Source: Leucobacter aridicollis (GTDB lineage Bacteria > Actinomycetota > Actinomycetes > Actinomycetales > Microbacteriaceae). Taken from it: a stretch of DNA of 64,000 nt. Positions 16,230-24,901 of this stretch are shown here, in pieces. Positions within the stretch are counted from its first letter, which is position 1. Every line of letters begins with the position of its first letter. The stretch is from NCBI RefSeq assembly GCF_013409595.1, contig NZ_JACCBD010000001.1:1-64000 (forward strand). Direction: 5' to 3'. The notes beneath the pieces are model-generated. The model worked only from the letters and a program-made list of their open reading frames with translations. It searched no databases and was not told where the DNA came from. Position numbers and translations under genes: made by a program.

Positions 16230-17666
16230 GTGACAGTTTTGGGTGCGATCTTCGCGGCGCTGCTTGCGGTGAGCGTCTTTAGGCGCTCGCTCTTCCCGTG
16301 GGTGTTCGCGTCTTCGGCGGCATTTCCGTTTTCAGCAGCGATGCAACTCGGCGGGAATTCACTTTCGCCGTTTCACCTCGCCGCTGCGCTTGCCACGACC
16401 TTTCTCATCGCCGACACTGCTTCCTCGCGACGCACACCTCAGCAGGAGGGACGTGCGGGGAGGTTCGCCTTGGGCGTGTTTGCCGTGTGGGCCTCCGTGG
16501 TCACCTTGCTTGCTCCGCTGATGTTTGGTGGTGTGCGGGTATTGAGCGCTCGCGCCGGAATCGATGCCGCAGTCGACGCGCTTGATCCGCTTACCTACAC
16601 CGTGTCGACGATTGCGCAACTTGCCTATGCGCTGCTGAGCGTAGGTGCGGTGCTGTACCTCGGCAGGACTCGGATCCCTGCGTCGCTCGCGTTTGTCCCG
16701 TTTGGTCTGGGCACGGTGATTGCGGGAGTGAACTATCTGTGCAGAATGGTGGGACTGCCGTGGCCGAGCGAGCTCTTCGACACGTCTGTCAACGTGATCT
16801 ACGGCATCGCGCATTACCGCGGCGGGGTGTTTAATGAGCCATCCGAACTCGCCGGATTCTCGGTTGCCTCTTTTGCGCTTTTTGCAGTCGGGGCGTTCTG
16901 CTCGCGCGGGAGGCGCCGAGTCGTGCTCGCGTCCCTTGCAGTGCTCGCGGTCGTCAACGCACTCAACTCTCAGGCGGGGACGGCCCTCGCGAGCCTCTTC
17001 GTGGTTGCGGCGCTTCTGAGCGCGTTGGCAGCGTGGCAATTTGTCACACGAGGGAATGGCACAGTGGCAATGATCATTTTGGCTGGTCTAGCTGCGCTCG
17101 CATGGATCGCCTGGGGCGACGCGCTCACCTCGTGGGGCGCGAGCATCTTCTTGAACAAGCTCGACAGCAGCTCGTTTTCCGTGCGGACCGCGAGTGATCG
17201 GATCTCTCTTCATATCGTGTCGCAGACCTGGGGGCTTGGGGTGGGGCTTGGCGCCAACCGCCCATCGTCGTTTGCCGCGATGATGCTGTCTTGCACCGGA
17301 GTGATCGGCGCCGCTGCCTTCGCTGTCTTTCTGTTTAAGATCTGCGCTACCGCGATGCGGTCGTCGCTCGGGTTGCCCGCGGCCTGGGGTCTCATCGCCA
17401 TGCTGTGCGCGAAAACCATCAGCCTCCCGGACCTCACTACGCCTGCGATGTGGGTTCTCATCGCCGCGTGCGCCAACAGTGCGTGGCAGGCGCACGAGCC
17501 GCTACGCACCGCTCGTCACACACAGTTTCTTCACCCAGGGACAGGGGAATCACATGGACCTCAAGGACGTCATTCGAACAGTACGCCGACGGTGGGTTTC
17601 GATCCTGCTGATCACGCTCGCAGGCGCCGCCTCCGCGCAGGGCGTCACGCTGCTGTCCAAGCCTGA
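16230..17666 (+). CDS. wzy: Wzy-like polysaccharide polymerase / O-antigen ligase-type membrane protein
   Basis: This integral membrane protein of about 478 residues has roughly ten or more hydrophobic segments and a large loop between the later ones ('LDSSSFSVRTASDRISLH', then 'TWGLGVGLGANRPSS'), as in the Wzy/O-antigen-ligase family that polymerises repeat units outside the membrane. GTG 16230 is chosen because AGGAGG (16219-16224) lies 5 nt upstream; the GTG at 16224 overlaps that ribosome site. The last ~37 codons overlap the start of the Wzz/kinase gene by 113 nt and read like out-of-frame sequence, so the native C-terminus may be shorter. The exact enzymatic class is uncertain, as usual for this divergent family. 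Confidence 0.8.
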   Translation: MTVLGAIFAALLAVSVFRRSLFPWVFASSAAFPFSAAMQLGGNSLSPFHLAAALATTFLIADTASSRRTPQQEGRAGRFALGVFAVWASVVTLLAPLMFGGVRVLSARAGIDAAVDALDPLTYTVSTIAQLAYALLSVGAVLYLGRTRIPASLAFVPFGLGTVIAGVNYLCRMVGLPWPSELFDTSVNVIYGIAHYRGGVFNEPSELAGFSVASFALFAVGAFCSRGRRRVVLASLAVLAVVNALNSQAGTALASLFVVAALLSALAAWQFVTRGNGTVAMIILAGLAALAWIAWGDALTSWGASIFLNKLDSSSFSVRTASDRISLHIVSQTWGLGVGLGANRPSSFAAMMLSCTGVIGAAAFAVFLFKICATAMRSSLGLPAAWGLIAMLCAKTISLPDLTTPAMWVLIAACANSAWQAHEPLRTARHTQFLHPGTGESHGPQGRHSNSTPTVGFDPADHARRRRLRAGRHAAVQA

Positions 17667-18957
17667 CTTTGCGGCGACCGCGGAGTTGTTCGTTGCGACC
17701 CAGGGCAACGACTCAGTTGGTGACCTCAACCAAGGCAATACCTTTGCGCAGGGGCGAGTCGCTTCGTACGTGACACTCGCGACAGGAGACCGGGTGTTGG
17801 GCGCGGTAAGCGAAGCCCTCGACATACCGGTCGTCCAGCTCCGTGGACAAGTGAGCGCAGAGAATCCTGCAAAGACGGTCCTTATTGATGTGCGCGCAAC
17901 AAGCCCGGACGGGGGAGAATCTGCTCGGATTGCGAACGCGGTCGCCGATGAGCTCGTCGGTCTGGTTGCTTCGGTTGAGAACGGTGAGCAGGAAGGCGCG
18001 TCGCTAGCGCCTGTCTCGCTTACGCACGTTCAGGAAGCAACGGTGCCGCACCACCCCTACTCCCCGAATCTCAGTAGGAACATAATGCTGGGAGTGGTCG
18101 GGGGTGCACTTCTGGGGTTCTCGACGGCGCTCCTCCGAGATCGTTTCGACACCCGGCTCCGAGGGCGTGACGATATCGCTGCAGTGACCCAGGCAAGCGT
18201 GCTTGGCGAGTTCTCCTCGGAGGCCGCCAGCGGGCAAGACTTAATCCTCAAGGATCTTGCGAGCTACAGCGGCCGTACCGAGGCCTATAGGCAGCTCCGA
18301 ACACATCTCCAATTCATGAACGTTGACGGGGGTGTTCGATCGATCCTGGTCTCGTCGTCGATTCCGGCTGAGGGAAAGAGCACGACCGCGGCGAATCTCG
18401 CGATCACGCTCGCAGAAGGAGGAGTGCGCGTGCTCCTCATCGACGCGGACCTTCGGCGACCAAAGATAGACAGCTTGTTGGGGCTCGAGCGCACTGTTGG
18501 CCTCACCACGGTGCTGACGGGGAGAATCGGGCTCGCCGACGCCGTGCAACCTGCGGGCCCCAACTCATCGCTTGTCGTGCTGACTTCGGGAACCGTGCCG
18601 CCGAACCCGAGCGAACTCCTGGCCTCAGCAGCGATGGAACGGTTGCTGCATGCAGCACAGGAATCGTTCGATGTCGTGATTGTTGACAGTCCCCCACTAG
18701 TCGGCGTGAGTGACCCGGCCGGCCTCTCGACGCTCGTGAGCGGGGTGCTGCTGGTCACGAGCGCGGATGGCAGGTTGCGCCGCGAACAATTGACGTATGC
18801 GCTCGAGCAGTTGTCTCTCGTGCGAGCGAAACTGTTTGGTCTTGTGCTCAATCGAGCAGAGGTCGAGCGCCGGAAGGGCTACTACGAGTACGGCTATGAG
18901 ATTGCGGAACCGCCGAAGCATCTGGGGCGGGGGCGACGTCGGGCAGCGCGAGTCTAG
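17554..18957 (+). CDS. Chain-length determinant / bacterial tyrosine kinase (Wzz-BY-kinase fusion)
   Basis: The 467-residue protein joins a Wzz-type activator to a BY-kinase. Two membrane segments bracket the N-terminal domain (about 14-34 and 170-188), with the proline-rich 'PHHPYSPN' just before the second. The kinase part shows Walker A 'IPAEGKSTTAANLA', Walker A' 'VLLIDADLRRP', Walker B 'VVIVDSPPLVG', and a tyrosine-rich tail YYEYGYE that is the autophosphorylation site. It should control polymer length and export by cycling between phosphorylated and free states. ATG 17554 follows GGGGAATCAC and begins 'MDLKDVIRTVRRRW', typical of the family. The phosphatase gene follows 55 nt downstream. 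Confidence 0.92.
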   Translation: MDLKDVIRTVRRRWVSILLITLAGAASAQGVTLLSKPDFAATAELFVATQGNDSVGDLNQGNTFAQGRVASYVTLATGDRVLGAVSEALDIPVVQLRGQVSAENPAKTVLIDVRATSPDGGESARIANAVADELVGLVASVENGEQEGASLAPVSLTHVQEATVPHHPYSPNLSRNIMLGVVGGALLGFSTALLRDRFDTRLRGRDDIAAVTQASVLGEFSSEAASGQDLILKDLASYSGRTEAYRQLRTHLQFMNVDGGVRSILVSSSIPAEGKSTTAANLAITLAEGGVRVLLIDADLRRPKIDSLLGLERTVGLTTVLTGRIGLADAVQPAGPNSSLVVLTSGTVPPNPSELLASAAMERLLHAAQESFDVVIVDSPPLVGVSDPAGLSTLVSGVLLVTSADGRLRREQLTYALEQLSLVRAKLFGLVLNRAEVERRKGYYEYGYEIAEPPKHLGRGRRRAARV

Positions 18958-19012
18958 CGGCGCTAGAGGAACTGCCCGGAAGTGGACCCGAGCGGCTTGA
19001 AGGAGAAACGCG

Positions 19013-19573
19013 ATGAGCAGTGATCAAATACTTATCGTCTGCACGGCGAATGTTTGCAGGTCCCCGTTCGTTGAAGCAGTCTTGCGCGGAAGGTTCAGCA
19101 TGGGAGCGAACCCCGACATGATAGTTGAGAGTGCCGGAACCCGTGCTCGACCCGGCGAGCCGATGGCCCATGGGAGTGCTGCCATGCTTCGCGAGATGGG
19201 CATAGCGCCGGACCCGGGCTTTGCCGCGAGACAGCTGAGCCCGGCCATGATCGCTAGCGCAGACGTCATTTTGACGATGACCCGCGAACACCGAGGCCAG
19301 GTGCTTGACCTTGTGCCAGCCGCACTTCGGAAGGTGCTGACGCTCAAGGAGCTCGCGCGGTTTGCGCCATCGCCGACAACGGACGCAGCGCCGGCTTGGC
19401 CTGAGGCCGCGGCCGGAGCAATCGCGGAACGCGGTAACCATCGAGAGATCGCTAATTCTCTCGAGCTCGACTTGGCCGACCCGTTTGGGCAGGATAGGGA
19501 GGCATTCGAGCGGATGCAGCGGGACGTGGTGGGCATAGTCGCGCAACTGAGAGAGAGACGATTGCTTCCTTAA
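19013..19573 (+). CDS. Low-molecular-weight protein tyrosine phosphatase
   Basis: This 186-residue LMW-PTP should dephosphorylate the tyrosine tail of the adjacent Wzz/BY-kinase, closing the regulatory cycle of polysaccharide assembly. The P-loop CX5R lies at residues 10-16 in 'IVCTANVCRSPF', and the general-acid aspartate is in 'LDLADPFG' near residue 158. Actinobacterial members are often somewhat longer than the ~150-residue type, as here. The start ATG has AAGGAG upstream. It is encoded on the same strand 55 nt after the kinase gene and is probably co-transcribed. Confidence 0.92.
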   Translation: MSSDQILIVCTANVCRSPFVEAVLRGRFSMGANPDMIVESAGTRARPGEPMAHGSAAMLREMGIAPDPGFAARQLSPAMIASADVILTMTREHRGQVLDLVPAALRKVLTLKELARFAPSPTTDAAPAWPEAAAGAIAERGNHREIANSLELDLADPFGQDREAFERMQRDVVGIVAQLRERRLLP

Positions 19574-19593
19574 ACCCTGCAGAGCGACGGTGG

Positions 19594-19618
19594 TATACTC
19601 CCGATATATCAGAATGTT
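19594..19618 (+). promoter_or_regulatory. gntR2 promoter with overlapping operator motif
   Basis: TATACT (19594-19599) fits a -10 box. TATATCAGAATGTT (19605-19618) lies at the expected transcription start, 18 nt before the GTG start codon. A repressor bound here would block initiation. The motif differs from the site upstream of the GT4 operon at a single base. Confidence 0.65.
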
Positions 19619-19636
19619 CAGTGTGATTGGAGCCCC

Positions 19637-20308
19637 GTGCCTGTTCCCTCCGCCCCTGCGGCCATGACTCACGCCCGCGTGCTGCTGCGTGATACCGTGC
19701 GCGACCGCATTCGAAACGCGATCATGGACGGGACGCTTGCGCCCGGCGAGAAGCTCAACGACAAAGAACTCCAAGACTGGCTTGGTGTGTCACGCACCCC
19801 AATTCGCGACGCGATCAATGAGCTCGCGAGGATGGGCCTCGTCGAGATGGAACCCAACCGCTTCACGCGCGTCGCGAGCCCGACCCAAGAGGACACCCTG
19901 GCGTCGCTTCAGACTCTTGGGGTTCTCTACTCGGGGGCACTTCGCTTGGCGTTGCCCGTGCTCGATGACGAGACCGTTGGCAGGATAGCGAGCCGCATTG
20001 ACCTCATCGCCCAGGCCGCGACCACCGACGACAGTGCCGCAATTCGAGAGCTCGCGTTCCCCACATTTGAGATGTTTGTGGCAGCCTGCGGGAACCAGCC
20101 GCTCATCAGGCTCTGCAGGGAGTCGACTGATGGGCTGGCATATGCCGTGCAATCGCAGAGAATCGTGGATCAGTTTGATGGTGAGACCGCGAATAAGGTT
20201 ATGGCCCGACTAGCAGAGAACATTCGCGCGCGTGACGTCGAAGCGGCGACAAGTTCGCTTGAGGAAGCGTTTATGCTGCATCTCCCGGTTGGCGCGCACG
20301 CTCAGTAA
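19637..20308 (+). CDS. GntR-family transcriptional regulator (gntR2)
   Basis: This 223-residue regulator has a GntR winged helix at about residues 15-80 ('RDRIRNAIMDGTLAPGEKL', 'LGVSRTPIRDAINELARM', 'PNRFTRV') and a helical FCD-like C-terminal domain. It is a paralog of gntR1 and shares the same promoter motif, so the two probably act on overlapping operators. The GTG start (19637) has GGAG at short spacing. It ends one base before the convergent GT4 gene. The effector may be a sugar intermediate or carboxylate, which is a guess from the family only. Confidence 0.88.
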   Translation: MPVPSAPAAMTHARVLLRDTVRDRIRNAIMDGTLAPGEKLNDKELQDWLGVSRTPIRDAINELARMGLVEMEPNRFTRVASPTQEDTLASLQTLGVLYSGALRLALPVLDDETVGRIASRIDLIAQAATTDDSAAIRELAFPTFEMFVAACGNQPLIRLCRESTDGLAYAVQSQRIVDQFDGETANKVMARLAENIRARDVEAATSSLEEAFMLHLPVGAHAQ

Positions 20309-20309
20309 C

Positions 20310-21428
20310 TTAGGCGCTGGGGCCCGCTGCCACAATGAGTTCGTTCTCGATCCGTGGCCCGATCTCCTTCACGGAAAGCGACTCGGCCGTGAGCCTGGCA
20401 TTCTTGGCGATGCGTCGAGCCTCGTCGGGCTGCGCGAGTAGGTGGCTGACTTGGCGAGCGAGGCCCCGGGCGTCACCCATGGTGTAGGTCGTGCAGTCGG
20501 AGCCCGGTGTCAACCATTCGATTGCGCCGGCATTTGATGCGGCAACGATGGGGGTCCCGGCTGCCATCGCTTCAACAATGACCTGACCGAAGGGCTCAGG
20601 CCGGAGACTCGTGTGAAGTGCGATGTCGGCGTCCCGCAAAGCCGAGGCGGGGTCTTCGCTGTGGCCACGAAAGTGTACGCGGGCAGCGATCTTGGGGTTG
20701 GCCGCAAGGGCGTGGAGCCTGAGTTCGTACTTGCCGTCTCCAGGGAATTGAGGCGATCCCACGATGTGAAGTTCAACGTCGTGTCCCGCGTCGACTAAGT
20801 GCTCAAGCGCCCTGAGAGCAATCTCTTGTCCTTTCCAAGCAGTGATGCGACCAAGCACGAGTAAGCGAGCTCGCCGATAGTTCGCTGCGTTCTCTGCTGA
20901 GACGCATGGCTCCGCGAGTAGTTCGTCCGGGACTGGACAAGGGAAAACAGACCACTGACGCCGGGCTACAGTGCCCGCCGATGCCCTCGTTAACGTTGAG
21001 TTTGCGAATCTGCGGTTCGGCAGCATTGCGAAGCAGAATCGCATGAACGCCGAACCGAGCAGCCCCCGTGCGGGGGGTCCAAGGAGATCGTGCGCGTGAA
21101 AGACTACGGGGATTCGTGCTAGGCGACCAGCGATGCCGCCGAGCACGTGTGCCTTCGCGGAGTGCGTGTACAGCACGGCGGCGCCCGATGAGCGGAGGAG
21201 TGCTGCGAGGTGGCGGCAACAACGGAGCCGCCCCGCTACGGAGCCGAGGGTCCCCCCTGGGAGGACGAAAGTCTTGATGCCGGAGGCCTCGACGATTGAG
21301 CGTAGGGGGCCGTCCTCCCCGAGGATAACGATTGGGTTGACCCGGTTGAAACCCGCTGCGATTCGGGCGAGGAAGAGTTCAGCTCCCGAGAGTTGAGCGC
21401 TTTGGGAAAACAGCGCGATGGTGTGCAT
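20310..21428 (-). CDS. Glycosyltransferase family 4 (second)
   Basis: This 372-residue GT-B enzyme carries the GT4 signature 'RLLVLGRITAWKGQEIALRAL' in the C-terminal half and the EX7E-type motif in 'EPFGQVIVEAMAAGTPIV'. N-terminal 'QLSGAELFLARIAAGF' is typical of family 4 enzymes. It should add one sugar of the lipid-linked repeat unit in the cytoplasm. ATG 21428 (MHTIALFSQS) follows CTGGAG; an upstream TTG in the same frame lacks a ribosome site. It is monocistronic, converges with gntR2, and has a motif-bearing upstream region (21501-21514). Confidence 0.88.
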   Translation of the reverse strand: MHTIALFSQSAQLSGAELFLARIAAGFNRVNPIVILGEDGPLRSIVEASGIKTFVLPGGTLGSVAGRLRCCRHLAALLRSSGAAVLYTHSAKAHVLGGIAGRLARIPVVFHAHDLLGPPARGLLGSAFMRFCFAMLPNRRFANSTLTRASAGTVARRQWSVFPCPVPDELLAEPCVSAENAANYRRARLLVLGRITAWKGQEIALRALEHLVDAGHDVELHIVGSPQFPGDGKYELRLHALAANPKIAARVHFRGHSEDPASALRDADIALHTSLRPEPFGQVIVEAMAAGTPIVAASNAGAIEWLTPGSDCTTYTMGDARGLARQVSHLLAQPDEARRIAKNARLTAESLSVKEIGPRIENELIVAAGPSA

Positions 21429-22140
21429 TGGGGCTCCAGGGTGAGGTTCAGTTTTCAAGGGGGGGGGCAGTGCGCGATGGGTGTGCGAAAGGTCGATTGG
21501 TGTATCAGAATTTTTCTGTTCGTGATGGCGACAAAGTGTGCCACCGACTGCCGTGTTCGTGTCCGATTGTGCCCATTCTTCCCTTTGTTTTCTGCGATTC
21601 AGAAACCGCGCAGGCTAAGCTGCTGCGGAGGTCGCTTGACGCGGGGGCGCCGAGAACGAGGGTTTCTGATATGGTGATATTTTAGCAGGTCTGGCTCGAA
21701 TGAAAGCGTTGGAACTGGACCCGATCTGCACGGAGGAACCAATGTGCGATTGCTCGTGGCATGTGGTCATTTCCTCCGTTGGGATGCTGGTGACCTCCGT
21801 GGCGATGACATCTTCTACGTGCCGTGACCATTTATGTGATTGTTGCGGTTGTGGTGGCCGCCCTCGGGCGAAGGGAAGCGCCGATGGCCGGCCCCGGGCG
21901 ACGGGCTCGGTAGAGGAGCGGGCCCAGAACCAGGACGTGGAAGGGTGCGCAGGGCCCTGGGAATGTTTCGATAAGGTTCGCCGTCTGCGGCGCTGCAGTC
22001 GAGACGTCATAGGCGGCCCAATCGAACAGGCGGATGTGCAGTGCCATAGGGGCGGTCATAGCGACGGCTCGAAGTGAGCCAAAGCATACGGAGGAATACT
22101 GGCGAGCCGCATCCGTCGCTAGCGGGGTGAGGAGTGGACA
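21429..22140. other. Non-coding or undetermined region upstream of GT4
   Basis: About 700 bases without a gene I can support. Near the left end is a run of G (about 21460-21467) and then the operator-like TGTATCAGAATTTT. A second partial motif occurs at 21661-21673 (minus strand CATATCAGAAACC). Open frames exist at 21700-22077 (plus, cysteine-rich) and 21832-22185 (minus), but neither has a good ribosome site or recognisable domains. The stretch may carry regulatory DNA plus decayed sequence. Confidence 0.4.
21501..21514. promoter_or_regulatory. Island operator motif upstream of the second GT4 gene
   Basis: TGTATCAGAATTTT matches the gntR2 site TATATCAGAATGTT at 12 of 14 positions. It lies about 75 nt upstream of the GT4 start codon (minus strand), a reasonable place for a promoter-proximal operator. 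Confidence 0.5.
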
Positions 22141-22190
22141 CAGGCGTGGGCCCCCGGAGGCTTGTCGCCGAAACCGGAGGCCCACGCCTG
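22141..22190 (-). terminator. Strong inverted repeat downstream of the Ig-repeat protein gene
   Basis: CAGGCGTGGGCC (22141-22152) and GGCCCACGCCTG (22179-22190) form a perfect 12-bp stem with a 26-nt loop, 20 nt after the stop codon of the minus-strand gene at 22211. There is no clear T tract, as is common for actinobacterial terminators. Confidence 0.65.
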
Positions 22191-22210
22191 AGCGGTGGTG
22201 AGTGCGTTGG

Positions 22211-24826
22211 CTACTTCACGGTGAACGCGCGATCGAGCTGGAGAGCGCCATTCTTCACAACGATGATGTAGGTTCCCGCCTGGAGATCTCGATTCACGTC
22301 TGCAGACCAAGTTCCGTCGGCCGCAGCCACAGCGGAGCCGAGCTCATTGCCGGACTGGTTCGATACGAGCTGGACCTTTGCGCCCGCGTTTGCCGTGCCG
22401 GTGAAGGTGACGGTGCCGGGAGCGACGACAGAGTTCTCAGCTGGCGCTGTGACCTTGAGCGTCTCAACGACGGGCTTCTTCACGGTGAAGCTGCGAATGA
22501 CGTCGGTTGAGCCGTTTCGGACGATGATCTTGTAGTCGCCTACGCCGAGCTCACGGTTGACGTCGGCGGTCCAGTTGCCGGTGGCGTCTGCAGTGCCCTC
22601 GCCGAGGATCGCGCCGGCCTGGTTCGATACGAGCTGGACCTTTGCGCCCGCGTTTGCCGTGCCGGTGAAGGTGACGGTGCCGGGAGCGACGACAGAGTTC
22701 TCAGCTGGCGCTGTGACCTTGAGCGTCTCAACGACGGGCTTCTTCACGGTGAAGCTGCGAATGACGTCGGTTGAGCCGTTTCGGACGATGATCTTGTAGT
22801 CGCCTACGCCGAGCTCACGGTTGACGTCGGCGGTCCAGTTGCCGGTGGCGTCTGCAGTGCCCTCGCCGAGGATCGCGCCGGCCTGGTTCGATACGAGCTG
22901 GACCTTTGCGCCCGCGTTTGCCGTGCCGGTGAAGGTGACGGTGCCGGGAGCGACGACAGAGTTCTCAGCTGGCGCTGTGACCTTGAGCGTCTCAACGACG
23001 GGCTTCTTCACGGTGAAGCTGCGAATGACGTCGGTTGAGCCGTTTCGGACGATGATCTTGTAGTCGCCTACGCCGAGCTCACGGTTGACGTCGGCGGTCC
23101 AGTTGCCGGTGGCGTCTGCAGTGCCCTCGCCGAGGATCGCGCCGGACTGGTTCGATACGAGCTGGACCTTTGCGCCCGCGTTTGCCGTGCCGGTGAAGGT
23201 GACGGTGCCGGGAGCGACGACAGAGTTCTCAGCTGGCGCTGTGAGCTTGAGCGTCTCAACGACGGGCTTCTTCACGGTGAAGCTGCGAATGACGTCGGTT
23301 GAGCCGTTTCGGACGATGATCTTGTAGTCGCCTACGCCGAGCTCACGGTTGACGTCGGCGGTCCAGTTGCCGGTGGCGTCTGCAGTGCCCTCGCCGAGGA
23401 TCGCGCCGGCCTGGTTCGATACGAGCTGGACCTTTGCGCCCGCGTTTGCCGTGCCGGTGAAGGTGACGGTGCCGGACGGAACCGTCTCACCTTCTGCGGG
23501 GGTAAGTACCTCCAGTGCCTCGACTGGGGCGTCCTCTCGGTGGATCGTTACCTTGGCCGAAGTAACATTATCACCACGGCCGCGGACGCTAGCCTCCACC
23601 TCTACTGCCCCACTGGGCAAGTCGGCAACATCAACGGACCACGATCCGGACGCGGATACGACCGTGGAGGCAACCTCTCCGCCGCCCGTCGTGTTGCTCA
23701 GTGTCAGGTCGCCACCGGGCACACCACGCCCCTCTAAGAGAATAGTGCCGTCCGAGGTAACCGTGCCGTCTGCGGGCGACGTAATCGAGACCGGCTCACC
23801 ATAATCCGGGGTGAGCTGCACAGTGTTTGGCCCGACGGTTCCTTGGCTTCGTTGGAGGACGTCTATTTTGTCGACTCCGCCCTTGTTGGGCGCGGGGGTC
23901 CTGACGCTAAAGTTGCCGTTCCACGATACTTCTGCCGAAGCGATCAAACTTCCAGCGCGGGTTACCTCGATTGTCGCCCCTGGCTCTCCGGTGCCCGTGA
24001 TGGTCCCCTGCGCCGAGTTCGCGTGGGAGAAGGAGAAGTCTGCCGTGATGCGCGAGAGGGCCAAGGAGATCTCAATGTCCTGCTCGCCTGCGATCAAGCC
24101 CCCAACATAGCTCTTCACTGTGACAGCGAAAGACCCGAGGGGCAAGTTTGTGAGGGTATGCCTCCAGTTCCCGTTCGCATCTACAGAAACCTCGAAGCTT
24201 CCGCCGATAACCACCCGCGAATTTGGGGTTGCGCGGCCGGAGAGGGTGGCAGTTCTCTCGTGTGCGTTTGTGGATTCAACCTTGACTTCGAGCCCCGCCA
24301 TCATGTGGTCGAGGGCTAGCATTGTCGCTGAACTTGTCGAAGAACTTGCGCGGTACTCTACCCAGAAAGGGTCTGCCGCGTGGTTCGTGTAGGTAGCGAG
24401 GCGGCCACCGGCGCTGGGTCGCAACTCCCCGTCGGGGTCGACTGCCCACCGCTGTGCAGGTGTTCCATTGCACGCCGCAAGCTTTGGGAAGTCGGTTGCG
24501 GTTAGGCACTGTCCATTCTCGTGCACGACTGGTCCGGTTGTGCCTGGACTCGGGATAGTAAATGTCTCGCTGTCGGCTTCTGCCGCGGCCAGAGTGGAGT
24601 ATCGATAGCCCGACAGATTTCCCTGGGCCGAGAACTTCATGGAACCGAACTGAGACGTCAATTTGGATACAAGCTTACCTGTGAGGGAAGTTGAAGCCGC
24701 CCGGGCCGTGTCGGTTTCGTCGGAGAACGCGAGGGCCGGAGAACCTCCGGAAACAAGTCCGCCGAAGACCATTGCTGTTGTGAGGCCGACTAGCGTGGCC
24801 TTCTTTATCGATATTCGAGGATTCAC
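22211..24826 (-). CDS. Large secreted protein with lectin-like region and tandem Ig-like repeats
   Basis: The 871-residue protein starts with a signal peptide (IKKATLVGLTTAMVFGGLV...PALA) from a GTG with GGAG upstream. Residues about 100-125 contain 'CLTATDFPKLAACNGTP' and QRW, reminiscent of a ricin-type QxW lectin repeat. The rest is a chain of bacterial Ig-like beta domains. The last five are about 88 residues each and nearly identical ('GTVTFTGTANAGAKVQLVSN', 'GDYKIIVRNGSTDVIRSFTV'). No LPxTG signal or C-terminal membrane anchor is present, so it is probably released or held by carbohydrate. An adhesin or matrix protein of the polysaccharide coat is the best guess. Its promoter carries the island operator motif. 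Confidence 0.8.
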   Translation of the reverse strand: MNPRISIKKATLVGLTTAMVFGGLVSGGSPALAFSDETDTARAASTSLTGKLVSKLTSQFGSMKFSAQGNLSGYRYSTLAAAEADSETFTIPSPGTTGPVVHENGQCLTATDFPKLAACNGTPAQRWAVDPDGELRPSAGGRLATYTNHAADPFWVEYRASSSTSSATMLALDHMMAGLEVKVESTNAHERTATLSGRATPNSRVVIGGSFEVSVDANGNWRHTLTNLPLGSFAVTVKSYVGGLIAGEQDIEISLALSRITADFSFSHANSAQGTITGTGEPGATIEVTRAGSLIASAEVSWNGNFSVRTPAPNKGGVDKIDVLQRSQGTVGPNTVQLTPDYGEPVSITSPADGTVTSDGTILLEGRGVPGGDLTLSNTTGGGEVASTVVSASGSWSVDVADLPSGAVEVEASVRGRGDNVTSAKVTIHREDAPVEALEVLTPAEGETVPSGTVTFTGTANAGAKVQLVSNQAGAILGEGTADATGNWTADVNRELGVGDYKIIVRNGSTDVIRSFTVKKPVVETLKLTAPAENSVVAPGTVTFTGTANAGAKVQLVSNQSGAILGEGTADATGNWTADVNRELGVGDYKIIVRNGSTDVIRSFTVKKPVVETLKVTAPAENSVVAPGTVTFTGTANAGAKVQLVSNQAGAILGEGTADATGNWTADVNRELGVGDYKIIVRNGSTDVIRSFTVKKPVVETLKVTAPAENSVVAPGTVTFTGTANAGAKVQLVSNQAGAILGEGTADATGNWTADVNRELGVGDYKIIVRNGSTDVIRSFTVKKPVVETLKVTAPAENSVVAPGTVTFTGTANAGAKVQLVSNQSGNELGSAVAAADGTWSADVNRDLQAGTYIIVVKNGALQLDRAFTVK
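22350..23475 (-). repeat. Tandem 264-bp near-identical coding repeats
   Basis: A 264-bp unit repeats about 4.3 times with only scattered differences (for example the QAG/QSG codon and one LKV/LKL change). Successive copies start near 22350, 22614, 22878, 23142 and 23406. Each unit encodes one 88-residue Ig-like domain. Near identity at the DNA level implies recent duplication and likely copy-number change by recombination. Confidence 0.92.
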
Positions 24827-24901
24827 GAGTTCTCCGCTTCGTTTATGCGTTCCAGTATTGCTGTGGGGTCGCCGGAGAGTTCAAGCCTTCACCGTCAACC
24901 C

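Noticed and set aside
21700..22077. 125-codon cysteine-rich plus-strand frame
   Set aside because: It has a weak start context, unusual composition and no similarity I can recognise; it was kept as undetermined.
21832..22185. 117-codon minus-strand open frame upstream of the GT4 gene
   Set aside because: It has no ribosome site or recognisable domain, and overlaps the terminator hairpin of the next gene.
22347..23327. Repeated plus-strand open frames of 62-80 codons inside the repeat region
   Set aside because: They are antisense shadows of the 264-bp repeats of the Ig-repeat gene on the minus strand.
22350..23475. Possible CRISPR or satellite array
   Set aside because: The period is 264 bp with no short direct repeat/spacer pattern, and the frame is coding throughout.
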